Shown piece after piece: positions 35,778-45,482 of a stretch of DNA of 64,000 nucleotides. Under the pieces are notes generated by a model, which saw only the letters and a program-made list of their open reading frames with translations, did not search any database and had not been told where the DNA came from. The stretch comes from Desulfuromonas acetexigens (GTDB taxonomy: Bacteria > Desulfobacterota > Desulfuromonadia > Desulfuromonadales > Trichloromonadaceae). The stretch is taken from assembly GCF_900111775.1 (NCBI RefSeq), contig NZ_FOJJ01000034.1:248001-312000 (forward strand), read 5' to 3'. Position numbers and translations under genes: made by a program. Every line of letters begins with the position of its first letter. Position 1 is the stretch's first letter.

Positions 35778-37469
35778 CTACACCTCCTCCTGAGTGACGC
35801 GCAGGACCTCTTCGATCGTTGTTTCGCCGCGCAGCGCTTTGGCCAATCCCGCATCCCGCAGGGTCAGCATGCCCCGGGCGACGGCGGCAGCCTTGATCCC
35901 GGCGGCGTCCTTGTTGCGCAGGAGCAGATCGCGGATTTCCTCATCCATGGTCAGCAGTTCGTAGATGCCGGTGCGCCCCCGGTAGCCGATGTCCATGCAG
36001 CGCGGGCAGCCCTTGCCCCGGTAGAAGAGGGCGTCAGCCGGCACCGCCTGGGTCAGCCCCATCTCCCGCAGCATCTCGGGGCTCGGCTTGTAGCTTTCCC
36101 GGCAGTCGGGACAGATGCGACGCACCAGGCGCTGGGCGAGAATGCCGACGATGGAGGAGGCGGCGAGGAAGGGTTCGATGCCCATTTCCACCAGCCGGGT
36201 CAGGGCGCCGGCGGCGTCGTTGGTGTGCAGGGTCGAGAAGACCATGTGTCCGGTGAGGGCCGACTGCACGGCGATCTCCGCCGTCTCCCCGTCGCGGATC
36301 TCGCCGACCATGATGACATCCGGGTCTTGGCGCAGGATGGAGCGCAGCCCGGCGGCAAAGGTCAGGTTGATCTTGGGATTGACCTGAATCTGGCCGACGC
36401 CGGTGAGCTGGTATTCGATCGGGTCCTCGACGGTGATGATGTTCTTTTCCTGATTGTTCAGCCGGCTCAGGGCGGCGTAGAGGGTGGTGGTCTTGCCGCT
36501 GCCGGTGGGGCCGGTAACGAGGAAGATGCCGTGGCTCTTGCCGATCATGCGCATCGTCTGTTCCAGAATCCCCGCGTCCATGCCGATATCTTCCAGGCTC
36601 GGCACGCTGGAGCTCTGTTCGAGCAGACGCATGACCACCCGTTCGCCGAAGGCCGTGGGCAGGGTCGAGACGCGCACGTCGAGATCCTTGCCGGCGATGC
36701 GCACCCGGAAACGGCCGTCCTGAGGGAGGCGTTTCTCGGCGATATTCAGCCCCGACATGATCTTGATGCGCGAGACGATGCTCGCCTGGGCCTGGCGCGG
36801 CGGGCGCAGGACTTCGTAGAGGATGCCGTCGATGCGGTAGCGCACCACCACTTCCGTCTCGAAGGGTTCGATGTGGATGTCGCTGGCCCGCTCCTTGTAC
36901 CCCTGGGTGATCAGGCTGTTGACGAAGCGGATGATCGGCGCTTCGTCCGAGGTGTCGAGCAGGTCGGCCGGTTCCAGGCCGCGGACGAGCTGGGTGTCGC
37001 CGCCGATCTCCTCTACCACTTCCCGGGCCTGTTCGGCGCGCCCTTCGTAGCCGCGATTGATGGCAGCGACGATTTCCGCGGCCGGGGCGACGGTCACGCG
37101 GATGCGTTCGCCGGTCAGGACCGCCAGATCGTTGAGGGGACGACTGTCGAGGGGGTCGGCCATGGCCAGGCGCAGCCCCTTCTCATCCCGCCCCAGGGGA
37201 TAAATGCGGTATTCCTTGGCGTAGCCGATGGGGATCAGGGCCAGCAGCTCGGCCGGGGTGTCGCTCGGGATGCCGGTCAGGCAGGGCAGTCCCTGCTGGG
37301 CGGCGAGGGCCTCGGCCAGCTGCGTCTCGGTGATCGCCTTGGCTGCGAGCAACGTTTCCCCCAGTCGTTTGCCGCTTTTGGCGGCGGCGGAAAGGGCTTC
37401 CTCGATGATTTGCGGGGCGATGCCGTGACCGGCGACGAAAATCTCGCCCAGGCGTTTCCAGGTCATCAT
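35778..37469 (-). CDS. gspE: Type II secretion ATPase GspE
   Basis: The 563-residue cytoplasmic ATPase has an N-terminal GspE/PilB N domain (about 1-150), Walker A GPTGSGKTTTLYA near 320, the Asp and His boxes (EDPIEYQL, STLHTNDAAGALTRL), and a tetracysteine zinc motif CPDC-x-CPRC with about 30 residues between the pairs near 455-490. It powers pseudopilus extension. The start overlaps the gspD stop by 4 bases (ATGA). Confidence 0.95.
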   Translation of the reverse strand: MMTWKRLGEIFVAGHGIAPQIIEEALSAAAKSGKRLGETLLAAKAITETQLAEALAAQQGLPCLTGIPSDTPAELLALIPIGYAKEYRIYPLGRDEKGLRLAMADPLDSRPLNDLAVLTGERIRVTVAPAAEIVAAINRGYEGRAEQAREVVEEIGGDTQLVRGLEPADLLDTSDEAPIIRFVNSLITQGYKERASDIHIEPFETEVVVRYRIDGILYEVLRPPRQAQASIVSRIKIMSGLNIAEKRLPQDGRFRVRIAGKDLDVRVSTLPTAFGERVVMRLLEQSSSVPSLEDIGMDAGILEQTMRMIGKSHGIFLVTGPTGSGKTTTLYAALSRLNNQEKNIITVEDPIEYQLTGVGQIQVNPKINLTFAAGLRSILRQDPDVIMVGEIRDGETAEIAVQSALTGHMVFSTLHTNDAAGALTRLVEMGIEPFLAASSIVGILAQRLVRRICPDCRESYKPSPEMLREMGLTQAVPADALFYRGKGCPRCMDIGYRGRTGIYELLTMDEEIRDLLLRNKDAAGIKAAAVARGMLTLRDAGLAKALRGETTIEEVLRVTQEEV

Positions 37470-39472
37470 TGCGGCGCGCTCTCCGGTGCCACGACGCCGG
37501 CGGGTTGCAGGTTTTCGATGACCTCCGGCGACGAGACCTCATTGATGCGGGAGAGATCCATGGCCTTGGCGGCGGTTTCGGTCGCCTTCTGCAGATCGTC
37601 GGCGCTGCGGATGATCCGTGGGGTGATGAAGACCAGCAGGTTGGTTTTCTTCTCTTCGATCCGCTCCCGCTTGAAGAGCCAGCCGAGCCCGGGGATGTCG
37701 CCGAGGAAGGGGGTCTTGGCGATGGTTTTCTGCAGGTTGGTGCCAATGAGGCCGCCGAGGACGACGGTACGGCCGTTTTGCGCCAGGACGGTGTTGCGCA
37801 CCGAACGCTTGGTCAACGTCGGTCCGACCTGGTCGACATTGCCGACGTTGCTCGCGGCGAGGTCGGTGATCTCCTGGTTGACCTGCAGGCGCACCTGTTC
37901 CCCTTCGGTGATCTGGGGGGTAAAGCGCAGGGTCAGGGCGACGTCCTTACGTTCCACCGAAACGCTCTGGGCGAGGCCGGTGCCGCCGGTGTCGGTCAGG
38001 CGGTTGGTGATGATCGGTACGTTGGAGCCGACGATGATCTCGGCTTCTTCGTTGTCGGAAGTGAGCAGGCGCGGGGCCGAAAGGATGTTCACGTCCGAGG
38101 TCGTCTTGGACAGGTCGATCAAGGCGGAAAGGGCGGGGATGGTCACTTCTTTGCCGTTGATGACGGTGGTAATGGGATTGAACAGCCCGCCCAGGAGAAT
38201 CCCTTCCACCGACTTGTTGAGCAGCGACGGGACACCATCGGTGGGGTTCAGGTCAGAGAGATTCACCGGTCCGCCGTTGAGGTTGCTGGTGCCGAAGATT
38301 ACGCTGTCGCTGCCGACGTCGATCCCGCCTTGGAGCGAGGCGCCGAGCCTCTTGGTGGCATCCATGGAGAGTTCGAGGATGAGGGCTTCGACAAAGACCT
38401 GCTTACGCTTGATGTCGAGCTGCTTGATGATCCCGGCAATGATTTCGTAGTCCGCCGGGGTGGCGTTGATGACCAGGGAGTTGGTCGGCTTATCAGCGAT
38501 GATCCCGACGTTGCCGCTGGTTGGCGCGGCGGTCGGCGGTTGGCCGGCGGCCGCGGGGGCGCCGGCGGTGGGCATGATCTTGTTCAGCGTCTCACTCAGG
38601 GTCTTGGCCAGCGCCTCGGCATCGGCGTTCTCCAGGTAGTAGACATTGATGTGGGAGCGTTGCTGAGAAGGTTTCTGGTCGAGCCGGTCGATGAGGGAGC
38701 GGATGCCGGCGATGTCGTCGCTGGCGGCCAGGACCACCAGAACGTTGGTGGCGGCGTAGGGGATGACGCGACTGCCGTCGCCGGCGGGCTGGGCGGCCCG
38801 TCCTCGGGCCCGGGGAGAGGTTGCCGCCCCTTGGGCCAGAATCTGGTTGGCGATTTTGGCGACCTCCTCGGCCATGGCATGGCGCAAGGGAATCACTTCG
38901 ATCTGGTCAAGGGAACTGGCCCGGTCGAGTTCGCCGACGATCCCGGCCAGGCGTTCGATATTGGCGGCGCTGTCGGTGATCAGCAGGGCGTTGGCCGGAG
39001 CGAAGGCGGCAATGTGGCTGGTCTTGGGGAGGAGCGGCGGCAGCACCGTCGTTGCCATCAGGGTCGCGTCGGCGTTACGCAGGGGAATCATGCGGGTCAC
39101 GTACTGTTCCCCCCCGCCCCAGCCACCGACCGGCAGGGTGTTCTCCTTGGCGTCCCGGACCGGTACGATCTTATGGACCTTGCCGGAGGGGACGACGGTG
39201 AAGCCCTTCACCCCGAGAACGGTGAGGAAGAGATTGTAGGCTTCGTCGCGGCTCAGCTCCAGGGGGGAGGAGACGGTGACGCTCCCCTTGACAGTTTCGT
39301 CGTAGACGAAATTGCGGCCGGTCACTTCGCTGATGACCTGGACCAGGGCCGGTAGTTCGATGTCCTTGAAGTCGAGATTGAATTTTTCCTCGGCTACGCC
39401 GCTTCCGGCGGTCGCGAGCCAGAGCAGAAGCGCGACAAAGAGACTTAAGGTTGTGCCTTTATGGAATGCCAC
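37466..39472 (-). CDS. gspD: Type II secretion outer-membrane secretin GspD
   Basis: The 668-residue secretin has a signal peptide (about 1-27), N0 domain (FKDIELPALVQVISEVTGRNFV), N1-N3 repeats (about 120-350, with a Gly/Pro/Ala-rich insert in N3) and the C-terminal secretin barrel (about 400-630; VPIITNRLTDTGG, VRLQVNQEITDL, VVLGGLIGT). It forms the outer-membrane channel. The start is a GTG at 39472 after GGAGGAGG. No lipoprotein pilotin or S-domain partner is recognised nearby. Confidence 0.94.
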   Translation of the reverse strand: MAFHKGTTLSLFVALLLWLATAGSGVAEEKFNLDFKDIELPALVQVISEVTGRNFVYDETVKGSVTVSSPLELSRDEAYNLFLTVLGVKGFTVVPSGKVHKIVPVRDAKENTLPVGGWGGGEQYVTRMIPLRNADATLMATTVLPPLLPKTSHIAAFAPANALLITDSAANIERLAGIVGELDRASSLDQIEVIPLRHAMAEEVAKIANQILAQGAATSPRARGRAAQPAGDGSRVIPYAATNVLVVLAASDDIAGIRSLIDRLDQKPSQQRSHINVYYLENADAEALAKTLSETLNKIMPTAGAPAAAGQPPTAAPTSGNVGIIADKPTNSLVINATPADYEIIAGIIKQLDIKRKQVFVEALILELSMDATKRLGASLQGGIDVGSDSVIFGTSNLNGGPVNLSDLNPTDGVPSLLNKSVEGILLGGLFNPITTVINGKEVTIPALSALIDLSKTTSDVNILSAPRLLTSDNEEAEIIVGSNVPIITNRLTDTGGTGLAQSVSVERKDVALTLRFTPQITEGEQVRLQVNQEITDLAASNVGNVDQVGPTLTKRSVRNTVLAQNGRTVVLGGLIGTNLQKTIAKTPFLGDIPGLGWLFKRERIEEKKTNLLVFITPRIIRSADDLQKATETAAKAMDLSRINEVSSPEVIENLQPAGVVAPESAPQ

Positions 39473-39557
39473 CGGATGCTACCTCCTCCCAGGGGGGTTG
39501 TCGGGACCAGAAATTCTCAATGGGTGTCGGGCCAGGCCCGGGTAGAAGCGCTCTTGC

Positions 39558-40481
39558 TCAATTGACTTCGTATTCGAAGACGGAAGGTTGTCCCTGTCGC
39601 TCGACATGGACGCGCAGGGAACGGGCCTCGCGCAGTTGCTGGAAGATCTGTAGAGCCTTTTCCGGGCTGTCCAGGGGCATGCCGTTGACCTGCAAGACCA
39701 CATCCCCCTTGCGGAAACCCATCTGGGTCAGCAACGAACCGGGCCGCACCATGGCGATGACGAAACCGTCGGTGGCACCGTTAACCAGCCGCGGCTCCAT
39801 GCGCGCCGATTTGAGCACCTCGCCAAGATTGCCCCGGGCCTGTTCGACGACGCCCCCTTCGATCAGCCAGCGGTTCGGGGCGACGGGGCGGATGCTGCCC
39901 GAATCTGTTGGTGTGGAGGATGTTGCGCCGGGGGATTGTTGGCGTGGGGAGGGGGCAGTGGAGGTTGAAGGTTCCTGGTGCAGCTGCAAGAGACTCAGGC
40001 TGCCGTCGGCGTTTTCGATATGGGCGACATTGCGGTCGACGGAGAGCAGTTGTCCCCCTCCCGGCAGGGCATCCCCGGGACGGTAGCTGTTAAGCTCGTT
40101 GTTCGCCATGATCAGGGCCAGGGAGTCTTCGGCGCTGCCGGTCACGGTGCCGATGAGCTTGAGATCGGCACGGGGCGGCGCGACGGCCGGGAGCGCTCCG
40201 GCTTCCACGCCCCGGCGCCGGGGCGTGGAGGCCGAGGTCGGAGCAGCGGCGGGAGCGCTGGAGTCGAAGATGTTGCGTTGGGTGATGGCAGCGAAATCCT
40301 GTGGACCGGAAGCGGTAGCTGCGGAGACGCTCCGTTGCCCCGGAGGGACAGAGGAGCGGGAATATTCAAGGCTGAGACCGAGCAGGCTGGAGGTCAGGCT
40401 ACCGAGGCACAGCCCGCTAAAGGCGATAAGCAGCAGCCAAACGGCCCGGGCATGTCGTTGCAGAAAGAGCAGCATGTCCAT
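39558..40481 (-). CDS. gspC: Type II secretion protein GspC with PDZ domain
   Basis: The 307-residue protein has a membrane helix (about 12-34), the periplasmic homology region (about 65-155; QRNIFDSS and DLKLIGTVTG), a Ser/Thr/Pro-rich linker and a C-terminal PDZ domain (about 205-307; GFRKGDVVLQVNG). GspC links the inner-membrane platform to the secretin and helps select substrates. It is the first gene of the gspCDEFGHIJKLMN operon. No convincing promoter was identified upstream of it. Confidence 0.9.
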   Translation of the reverse strand: MDMLLFLQRHARAVWLLLIAFSGLCLGSLTSSLLGLSLEYSRSSVPPGQRSVSAATASGPQDFAAITQRNIFDSSAPAAAPTSASTPRRRGVEAGALPAVAPPRADLKLIGTVTGSAEDSLALIMANNELNSYRPGDALPGGGQLLSVDRNVAHIENADGSLSLLQLHQEPSTSTAPSPRQQSPGATSSTPTDSGSIRPVAPNRWLIEGGVVEQARGNLGEVLKSARMEPRLVNGATDGFVIAMVRPGSLLTQMGFRKGDVVLQVNGMPLDSPEKALQIFQQLREARSLRVHVERQGQPSVFEYEVN

Positions 40482-40529
40482 CCCAAGGAAAAGAAAGAAG
40501 AATCCGGATAATCATACGGGTACGAAAGG

Positions 40530-40582
40530 GAAAAAACAAGGGGCAAAAGCCGTTGTCTCATTAAGAAACGACGGCCTTTTGC
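40530..40582 (-). terminator. Terminator-like hairpin on the reverse strand
   Basis: GCAAAAGCCGTTGTC (40543-40557) and ACGACGGCCTTTTGC (40568-40582) pair with two mismatches. Read on the reverse strand, a T tract follows (complement of AAAAAA at 40531-40536). It lies between the chemoreceptor stop and gspC. Confidence 0.6.
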
Positions 40583-40620
40583 GGCTCTCCTGTCGCCTGC
40601 ACAAAAGGGTTGACAAGAAA

Positions 40621-40646
40621 CCGGGCCGGTTTTGCAACCGGCCCGG
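40621..40646 (-). terminator. Terminator of the chemoreceptor gene
   Basis: CCGGGCCGGTT and AACCGGCCCGG form a perfect 11-bp stem with a four-base loop, followed on the reverse strand by TTTCTTG. It lies 10 bases after the chemoreceptor stop; with the hairpin at 40530-40582 it makes a tandem terminator. Confidence 0.8.
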
Positions 40647-40656
40647 GCTGAGTATT

Positions 40657-42510
40657 TTAGTATTTACCGAACTCGTGGTCATCCAGGGCGATGAAGTCGT
40701 TCCCCTGAAAGTCGTTTTTGGTCTTGCTGGGCGCAGGCGTTTCCCCCCAGCCCGACTCACTGCTGGGAGCCAGGCGCCGTTGGGGTTTGGGCGCTGCCGG
40801 AGACGCCGCTGGCCGCTTCGCAGGTGTCGGCGCCTGAGGTTTGACCGCGGCGCCGCGAACCCTGAAACGGCTCAGCATCTCCCGCAGTTGGCTCGCCTGG
40901 CTGGCCAGCTCCTCGGCGGCGGCGGCGCTCTCTTCGGCGTTGGCGGTCGCCTGTTGGGTCACTTGATCGATCTGTTCCATGCCGACGCTGACCTGGCTGA
41001 CGCCGTTGGCCTGTTCGCTGCTGGCGGCGGCGATTTCCGCCACCAGGTCGGAAACCCGGGCGACGCTTACGACGATTTCATCGAGGGCGCTGCTGGTCTG
41101 TTTGGCGATGGCGGTGCCGTTGTGGGTTTTTGCCACCGAGCCTTCAATGAGGCCGGCCGTTTCCCGGGCGGCCTTGGCGCTGCGCGCCGCCAGATTGCGG
41201 ACCTCTTCGGCGACGACGGCAAAGCCCTTGCCGTGCTGTCCGGCTCGTGCCGCTTCCACCGCCGCGTTCAGTGCCAGCAGGTTAGTCTGGAAGGCGATCT
41301 CGTCAATAACCTTGATGATTTTGGAGATGTTCTGTCCCGATTCGTTGATCTCCTGCATCGCCGAAACCATCGACTGCATCTGCAGGCTCCCCTTTTCGGC
41401 GGCAGCTCGGGCGACACTGGCAAGTTTCTGGGCCTGGGCTGCATTCTCGGCGTTGTGTTTGGTCTGCGAGCCGATTTCCGTCATCGAGCTGGCAACCTCT
41501 TCCATGGAGCTGGCCGAGGTCGTCATCCCTTCGGAGAGGTGCTGGCTGCCGTCGGAAACCTCGGAGCTGGCGGAAGCGATCTGTTCGCTGGCGACCTGGA
41601 TCTGTCCGACCAGATCGTTGAGGTCGTGGCCGAGTCGGTTAAGGGCGCCGCGAATGGCGTCCTGGTTGTCGCGAGGCCGGACCTCGATAGTCAGATCCCC
41701 CGCGGCCAGCCGCTTGAGGTTTTCCACCATCTCTTTTTCCAGGTCGTCGGCGAAACTGTCCATGGTCGTCGCCAACTGACCGATTTCATCGCGCCGGTCG
41801 AGGCGCAAACGGCTGCCGAGATGTCCATTCGTCATTTCTTTGAGAATGGCTACGACTCGGGCCATGGGGACGGAGAGGTCGCGGGCGGTCAGGAAAGCCA
41901 GGAACGTGGCCAGCAGCAGGACGGCGACGACGATAGCGATGAGCAGAGTCAGGGTCTGGGCGAGATCGGCTTCGATATCGTCGAGATAGATGCCGGCGCC
42001 GACCAGCCAGCCCCACTGGGGGACAGCCTTGACGAAGGAGAGTTTGGCCACCGGCTCGCTGAAACCAGGCTTGGCCCAATGATATTCGACGAAACCGTCT
42101 CCCTTGCTCTTGGCGACTTCGGCCATCTCTACAAAGAGCGCCTTCCCTTCCGGGTCGCGGTTGTCGGAGAGATTTTTCCCTTCCAGTTCGGGGCTGATCG
42201 GATGCATGACCATGACCGGGGTCAGGTCGTTGATCCAGAAGTAGTTCTCCCCTTCGAAGCGGGTATGGCGCAAGGCTTCCTTGGCGGCTTTCTGCGCCGC
42301 TTCCTTGTCCAGCGCGCCGCTCGCGGCCTGGGCCGCGTAGTGGTCGACCACACCCCAGGCGGTGGCCACGGCGTTGGCGACCATCGCTTCCTTGCCGGCG
42401 TGGAGGTCGCTACGCAGCTTTCCGTAGATCCAGGTGATGGCGAGAATGAAGGAGAGGATGATGACGCCGCTCAGAAGAAAGATTTTGGTCGCCAGTTTGA
42501 GATTTTTCAC
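40657..42510 (-). CDS. Methyl-accepting chemotaxis protein with single Cache domain
   Basis: The 617-residue receptor has membrane helices at about 7-27 and 185-207, a periplasmic sCache_2-like sensor (about 30-180; [32 protein letters not shown]), HAMP regions, and the signalling domain with the highly conserved hairpin tip [20 protein letters not shown] and [15 protein letters not shown]. The Pro/Ala-rich tail ends DDHEFGKY, without a classic CheR-tethering pentapeptide. sCache_2 domains usually bind small organic acids. I chose the GTG at 42510, 9 bases after AAGGAG; the frame is open 28 codons further but that part is not protein-like. Confidence 0.93.
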   Translation of the reverse strand: MKNLKLATKIFLLSGVIILSFILAITWIYGKLRSDLHAGKEAMVANAVATAWGVVDHYAAQAASGALDKEAAQKAAKEALRHTRFEGENYFWINDLTPVMVMHPISPELEGKNLSDNRDPEGKALFVEMAEVAKSKGDGFVEYHWAKPGFSEPVAKLSFVKAVPQWGWLVGAGIYLDDIEADLAQTLTLLIAIVVAVLLLATFLAFLTARDLSVPMARVVAILKEMTNGHLGSRLRLDRRDEIGQLATTMDSFADDLEKEMVENLKRLAAGDLTIEVRPRDNQDAIRGALNRLGHDLNDLVGQIQVASEQIASASSEVSDGSQHLSEGMTTSASSMEEVASSMTEIGSQTKHNAENAAQAQKLASVARAAAEKGSLQMQSMVSAMQEINESGQNISKIIKVIDEIAFQTNLLALNAAVEAARAGQHGKGFAVVAEEVRNLAARSAKAARETAGLIEGSVAKTHNGTAIAKQTSSALDEIVVSVARVSDLVAEIAAASSEQANGVSQVSVGMEQIDQVTQQATANAEESAAAAEELASQASQLREMLSRFRVRGAAVKPQAPTPAKRPAASPAAPKPQRRLAPSSESGWGETPAPSKTKNDFQGNDFIALDDHEFGKY

Positions 42511-42739
42511 GGTGGTCTCCTTGCCGAGGTGGTTTGCGCCGGGTCGGGCCGTGGCGATTTCCGGGGAAGCCAAGAAACCGACAGCGGTTGTCAAAAAAAA
42601 GACATCGGCTCTTTGCGTAAGGCCGGGGGAACGGGACTTGGCCGTTCAGGGTTTTCTCTTAGGGGGAATGCACGGCTAGAAGAAGCAACCCTTGTGCCAG
42701 ATGGCGAATATTTTTAGCTAATGAGTGTTTGCTTGAGGG

Positions 42740-42764
42740 GCGGGGCGAGTCTGGCTCGCCCCGC
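42740..42764 (-). terminator. Terminator of the phospholipase gene
   Basis: GCGGGGCGAG and CTCGCCCCGC form a perfect 10-bp stem with loop TCTGG, 38 bases after the pldA stop on the reverse strand. There is no clear T run. Confidence 0.6.
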
Positions 42765-42801
42765 GGAGGAGGGATGGTGCAGTCATTTCAGAAGGGGGAG
42801 T

Positions 42802-43851
42802 TCAGTTCCAGTCGGTGAGAATGAAGCCGAGGCCGATGCGATTGGCGTGCTGATCGTAGTCAAGCAGGTTCTCGCCGTAGCCGTTGAAATACTGGACGTA
42901 GATGCCGACTTTATCCAGGATCGGGTAGCTCCACTCCAGTTGCACCGAGGTGCGGTTTTCGCTCTGGAAGTTGTTGCGCAGCATCATGCCGAAGCGGTGC
43001 TTATCCTTGAGATAATAGGCCTGCAGCTCACCGGGGCCGAGGTAGTCGTCGATGTCGCGGTTGTCGTCGTCGCCGCGGCTTTCGGGGATGCGGTACCAGC
43101 CCTTGAGCAGCAACGTGAGCGGACCGCTTTCCAGGCCGACCTGGCCGATCACCCGGTTCCAGCTGCGGGACATGGGCTCGGAGCGGCCGTTGGACTGGTG
43201 GTTCAGGGCGGCGGTCAGGGTGCGCAGGCGCAGTCCGCCGAGGTGCAAATTGAGGTTGGCTCGGTAGTTGACCAGCAATTCCGGTTCGTAATTGGTTTCA
43301 CGGAAAGGAGCGGACTCGTCGACGTTGTAGATCTGCCAGAAGGACTGCTGGGTGTAGCCGAACCAGAGATCGGTGCGACTGCCGAGAATATCCTGCCAGA
43401 GCTTGGTCTTGACGCTGATCTGGTACTTGGCCTCGGTCGCCTTGACCTCCTCGACAGTGTAGTCTTCGTCCTTCGGCGGCTCGTAGTAATTGTCGTTGTA
43501 GGTCACCGGCATCAGGTAGTTGTCCCGGTGCATCATCAGGGTAAAGTGCCCGCGCGGACGGCTTTCGTCCAGTTCCCAGCGGCGGGTCAGGAGGGAAACG
43601 GCTTCGCCCTGGAACGCGGGGGGGGCGACTTCGATCTCGGCCGCGGCCGGGAGGACGGCGAGTTCCGCACCGGGGTCAAGGCCGGGATCGAGATCCGCGC
43701 CGGCCAGCCGGTCATAGCAATCGAGGCGTTGGCGGTCGTCCGTCAGGCGTGCGCAGTCTTGCAGATTGGCGGCAAGATCGGCCTGGGCCGGAAGGGGAGA
43801 CAAACAGAGGCAGAGCGTGGCAAAAAATAGAAATTTCGCGAGAGGGTTCAC
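42802..43851 (-). CDS. pldA: Outer-membrane phospholipase A1
   Basis: The 349-residue protein has a signal peptide (about 1-24) and an outer-membrane beta-barrel with the OMPLA active-site signature NHQSNGRSEPMSRSWNR: catalytic His and Ser in H-x-S and the Asn of SWN are all present. It hydrolyses phospholipids in the outer leaflet and acts in envelope lipid asymmetry. An N-terminal extension of about 90 residues before the barrel (DCARLTDDRQRLDCYDRLAG) is seen in many proteobacterial homologues. The GTG start at 43851 follows AAGGA. The protein ends in FILTDWN, a normal barrel end except for the polar last residue. Confidence 0.92.
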   Translation of the reverse strand: MNPLAKFLFFATLCLCLSPLPAQADLAANLQDCARLTDDRQRLDCYDRLAGADLDPGLDPGAELAVLPAAAEIEVAPPAFQGEAVSLLTRRWELDESRPRGHFTLMMHRDNYLMPVTYNDNYYEPPKDEDYTVEEVKATEAKYQISVKTKLWQDILGSRTDLWFGYTQQSFWQIYNVDESAPFRETNYEPELLVNYRANLNLHLGGLRLRTLTAALNHQSNGRSEPMSRSWNRVIGQVGLESGPLTLLLKGWYRIPESRGDDDNRDIDDYLGPGELQAYYLKDKHRFGMMLRNNFQSENRTSVQLEWSYPILDKVGIYVQYFNGYGENLLDYDQHANRIGLGFILTDWN

Positions 43852-44060
43852 GGGTGGTCCTTTTGGGTCAGGCGGGCAAGAATGAAAAGACACGAGCGCT
43901 CGAATCCTAGCACGCCCCGTTCCGGCGGGGAACAGGGATTTTGCCGAAGCTCGCTCTTCTTTTTGCGGCGAGCGCGCCAGGGGCGCGCAATTCTGGTAAA
44001 CTTTCGGCCAAGGTTCGATGCTCGACACCCTATAACCCTTGCCGATGAGGAGTTTTTCCG

Positions 44061-44597
44061 ATGAAAAGTTCGCGATGGTTGCCGTTGCTGCTTCTGCTCG
44101 TGCTGCTGGCCGCCTGTGCCAAACCAATGAGCGTATCGAGCTCTTTCGACTGGAAAGCCGACTTCGACGGCTACCGCACCTGGTTCTGGGTGGACGGCAA
44201 GCCGGCGCTGATGGATGCCCTCCTCGGCGACGACATGACCGATCAGTTCATCCGCCGTGCCGTGACCGAGGAGTTGACCGGCAAGGGGCTCGCGGTCAGG
44301 GCTGACGAGCCCGACCTGCTGGTGCGTTACACCACGCGCATCCGTGAAGCGGTCGCGGCGCAGCCCGGAGATCTCGGCTACAGCTATCAATGGCGCTGGA
44401 TTCGGGAAGGTGTGGGGCGCGGACAGGCAGAATCGGTGGGACGGGGGTTTCTCAATATCGAGTTGATCGACCGCCGTGCCGGCACCCTGGTCTGGCAGGG
44501 GACGGTGAGCGGTGGCATCACCGACGAGCGGGACGCCCAGGGGAAAATTCCCAATGCCGTCAAGAAGATTTTCGAACAGTATCCCCCAAAACGCTGA
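44061..44597 (+). CDS. DUF4136-type lipoprotein
   Basis: The 178-residue product has a lipoprotein signal with lipobox LAAC (Cys19) and a DUF4136-like domain: SFDWKADFDGYRTWFWVDG at its start, a helical QFIRRAVTEELTGKGL, PDLLVRYTTRI and LNIELIDRRAGTLVWQGTVSG. It is expected at the periplasmic face of the outer membrane. The function of the family is unknown. GATGAGGAG precedes the ATG, and the gene is divergent from pldA. Confidence 0.85.
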   Translation: MKSSRWLPLLLLLVLLAACAKPMSVSSSFDWKADFDGYRTWFWVDGKPALMDALLGDDMTDQFIRRAVTEELTGKGLAVRADEPDLLVRYTTRIREAVAAQPGDLGYSYQWRWIREGVGRGQAESVGRGFLNIELIDRRAGTLVWQGTVSGGITDERDAQGKIPNAVKKIFEQYPPKR

Positions 44598-44605
44598 GCA
44601 GCGGG

Positions 44606-45268
44606 TCAGTTTCCCTGGCGCACATGAACCTTCTCGCGCAGCAGGCGGCGCTGTTCAGCCAGGCAGTAGCGGGTGATGTACTCGCGGTCCTCGGGCTGGA
44701 TGCGGGTGAACTGGAAGGCGGCATGTTCCTCATCGAGGATATTGAGCATACGCACCATACGGGCGTCGCAGAAAATCGTCTGAACCAGGCCCGGCAGTTC
44801 GATGGCGAAGGCATATTCGCAGCCCTCGTCTAGGGGTTCGTTGACGGCGAAACGGAGACCGCCAGCGCTGAGGTTGACCCGGCGGGGTTCGACGTCGACC
44901 TGGGGACGGGGCGAACCGATCGGCCAAAAACGCAGCAGGATCTGGGTTTCGACCCGAAAATGCTGGCGTTGCTGCACGGGGGGGGAGGAGTCGACAAAGT
45001 CCAGACGCAAGCGGCGCGGGTCGAGGATCTCGGCGATACGTGCGCTGATGGTGAAGGCGCCGGCGGGACTGGTGCAATGGACGAAGCAGATGCGACCCGG
45101 TTCCAGTTGCGTCACGGGCAGCTTGTGGGGGGGGAAAAAACCTTCAATCAGCGGGAATTCACCGAGGGTGACGCGAGCGTTGAGGGCGAGGGAATCTTCC
45201 CCCAGTGGCAGCACGACCCTGACGATCTGCGCTTCGCTAAAACATTTTTGGCAGTGTGGAGGAAACAT
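44606..45268 (-). CDS. PilZ-domain protein, likely c-di-GMP receptor
   Basis: The 220-residue protein has an N-terminal YcgR-like flavin-free beta domain (about 1-95) and a C-terminal PilZ domain (about 98-210) with the c-di-GMP motif RQHFR and NLSAGGLRF (R-x3-R and N/D-x-S-x2-G). It should bind c-di-GMP and modulate motility or export machinery; its target is not apparent from context. The start at 45268 has only a weak ribosome-binding site. On the reverse strand TTGACA lies near 45381-45386, about 110 bases upstream. Confidence 0.85.
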   Translation of the reverse strand: MFPPHCQKCFSEAQIVRVVLPLGEDSLALNARVTLGEFPLIEGFFPPHKLPVTQLEPGRICFVHCTSPAGAFTISARIAEILDPRRLRLDFVDSSPPVQQRQHFRVETQILLRFWPIGSPRPQVDVEPRRVNLSAGGLRFAVNEPLDEGCEYAFAIELPGLVQTIFCDARMVRMLNILDEEHAAFQFTRIQPEDREYITRYCLAEQRRLLREKVHVRQGN

Positions 45269-45418
45269 TCACGACCCGATGGCAAAGCAAATCCAGCTGG
45301 CGGATCGACCCACATGGTGATGTCAATTCCCCTCTTCCGCTCGGCAAGATGATTTTGTTCTACATTACCCTCCGTCTTTCTGTCAAACCTTAAGATTCTG
45401 CTTTTTTTCAAAATAGCT

Positions 45419-45445
45419 GCGGCCGGCGGAACAACCGCCGGCCGC
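45419..45445 (-). terminator. Terminator of the Spy-like gene
   Basis: GCGGCCGGCGG and CCGCCGGCCGC form a perfect 11-bp stem with loop AACAA, downstream of the gene ending at 45483 on the reverse strand and followed there by AGCTATTTTG. Confidence 0.75.
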
Positions 45446-45482
45446 GCTCCTCATCAATCAATCTTGAGCAAAACCGCCACAA

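Noticed and set aside
34917-38450. 1177-codon + frame across gspF, gspE and gspD
   Set aside because: Antisense to three well-defined gsp genes; low-complexity Gly/Gln/Asp/His composition shows it is a codon-bias shadow.
42511-42720. Possible c-di-GMP/GEMM-type riboswitch upstream of the chemoreceptor (ACGCAAAGAGCC on the reverse strand)
   Set aside because: The partial string resembles the GEMM core, but the paired helices and the upstream GCAC-AAA block could not be assembled into the consensus.
45148-45411. Reverse frame overlapping the PilZ gene start
   Set aside because: Out of frame with the PilZ protein, with no homologous features; it probably only reflects leader sequence.
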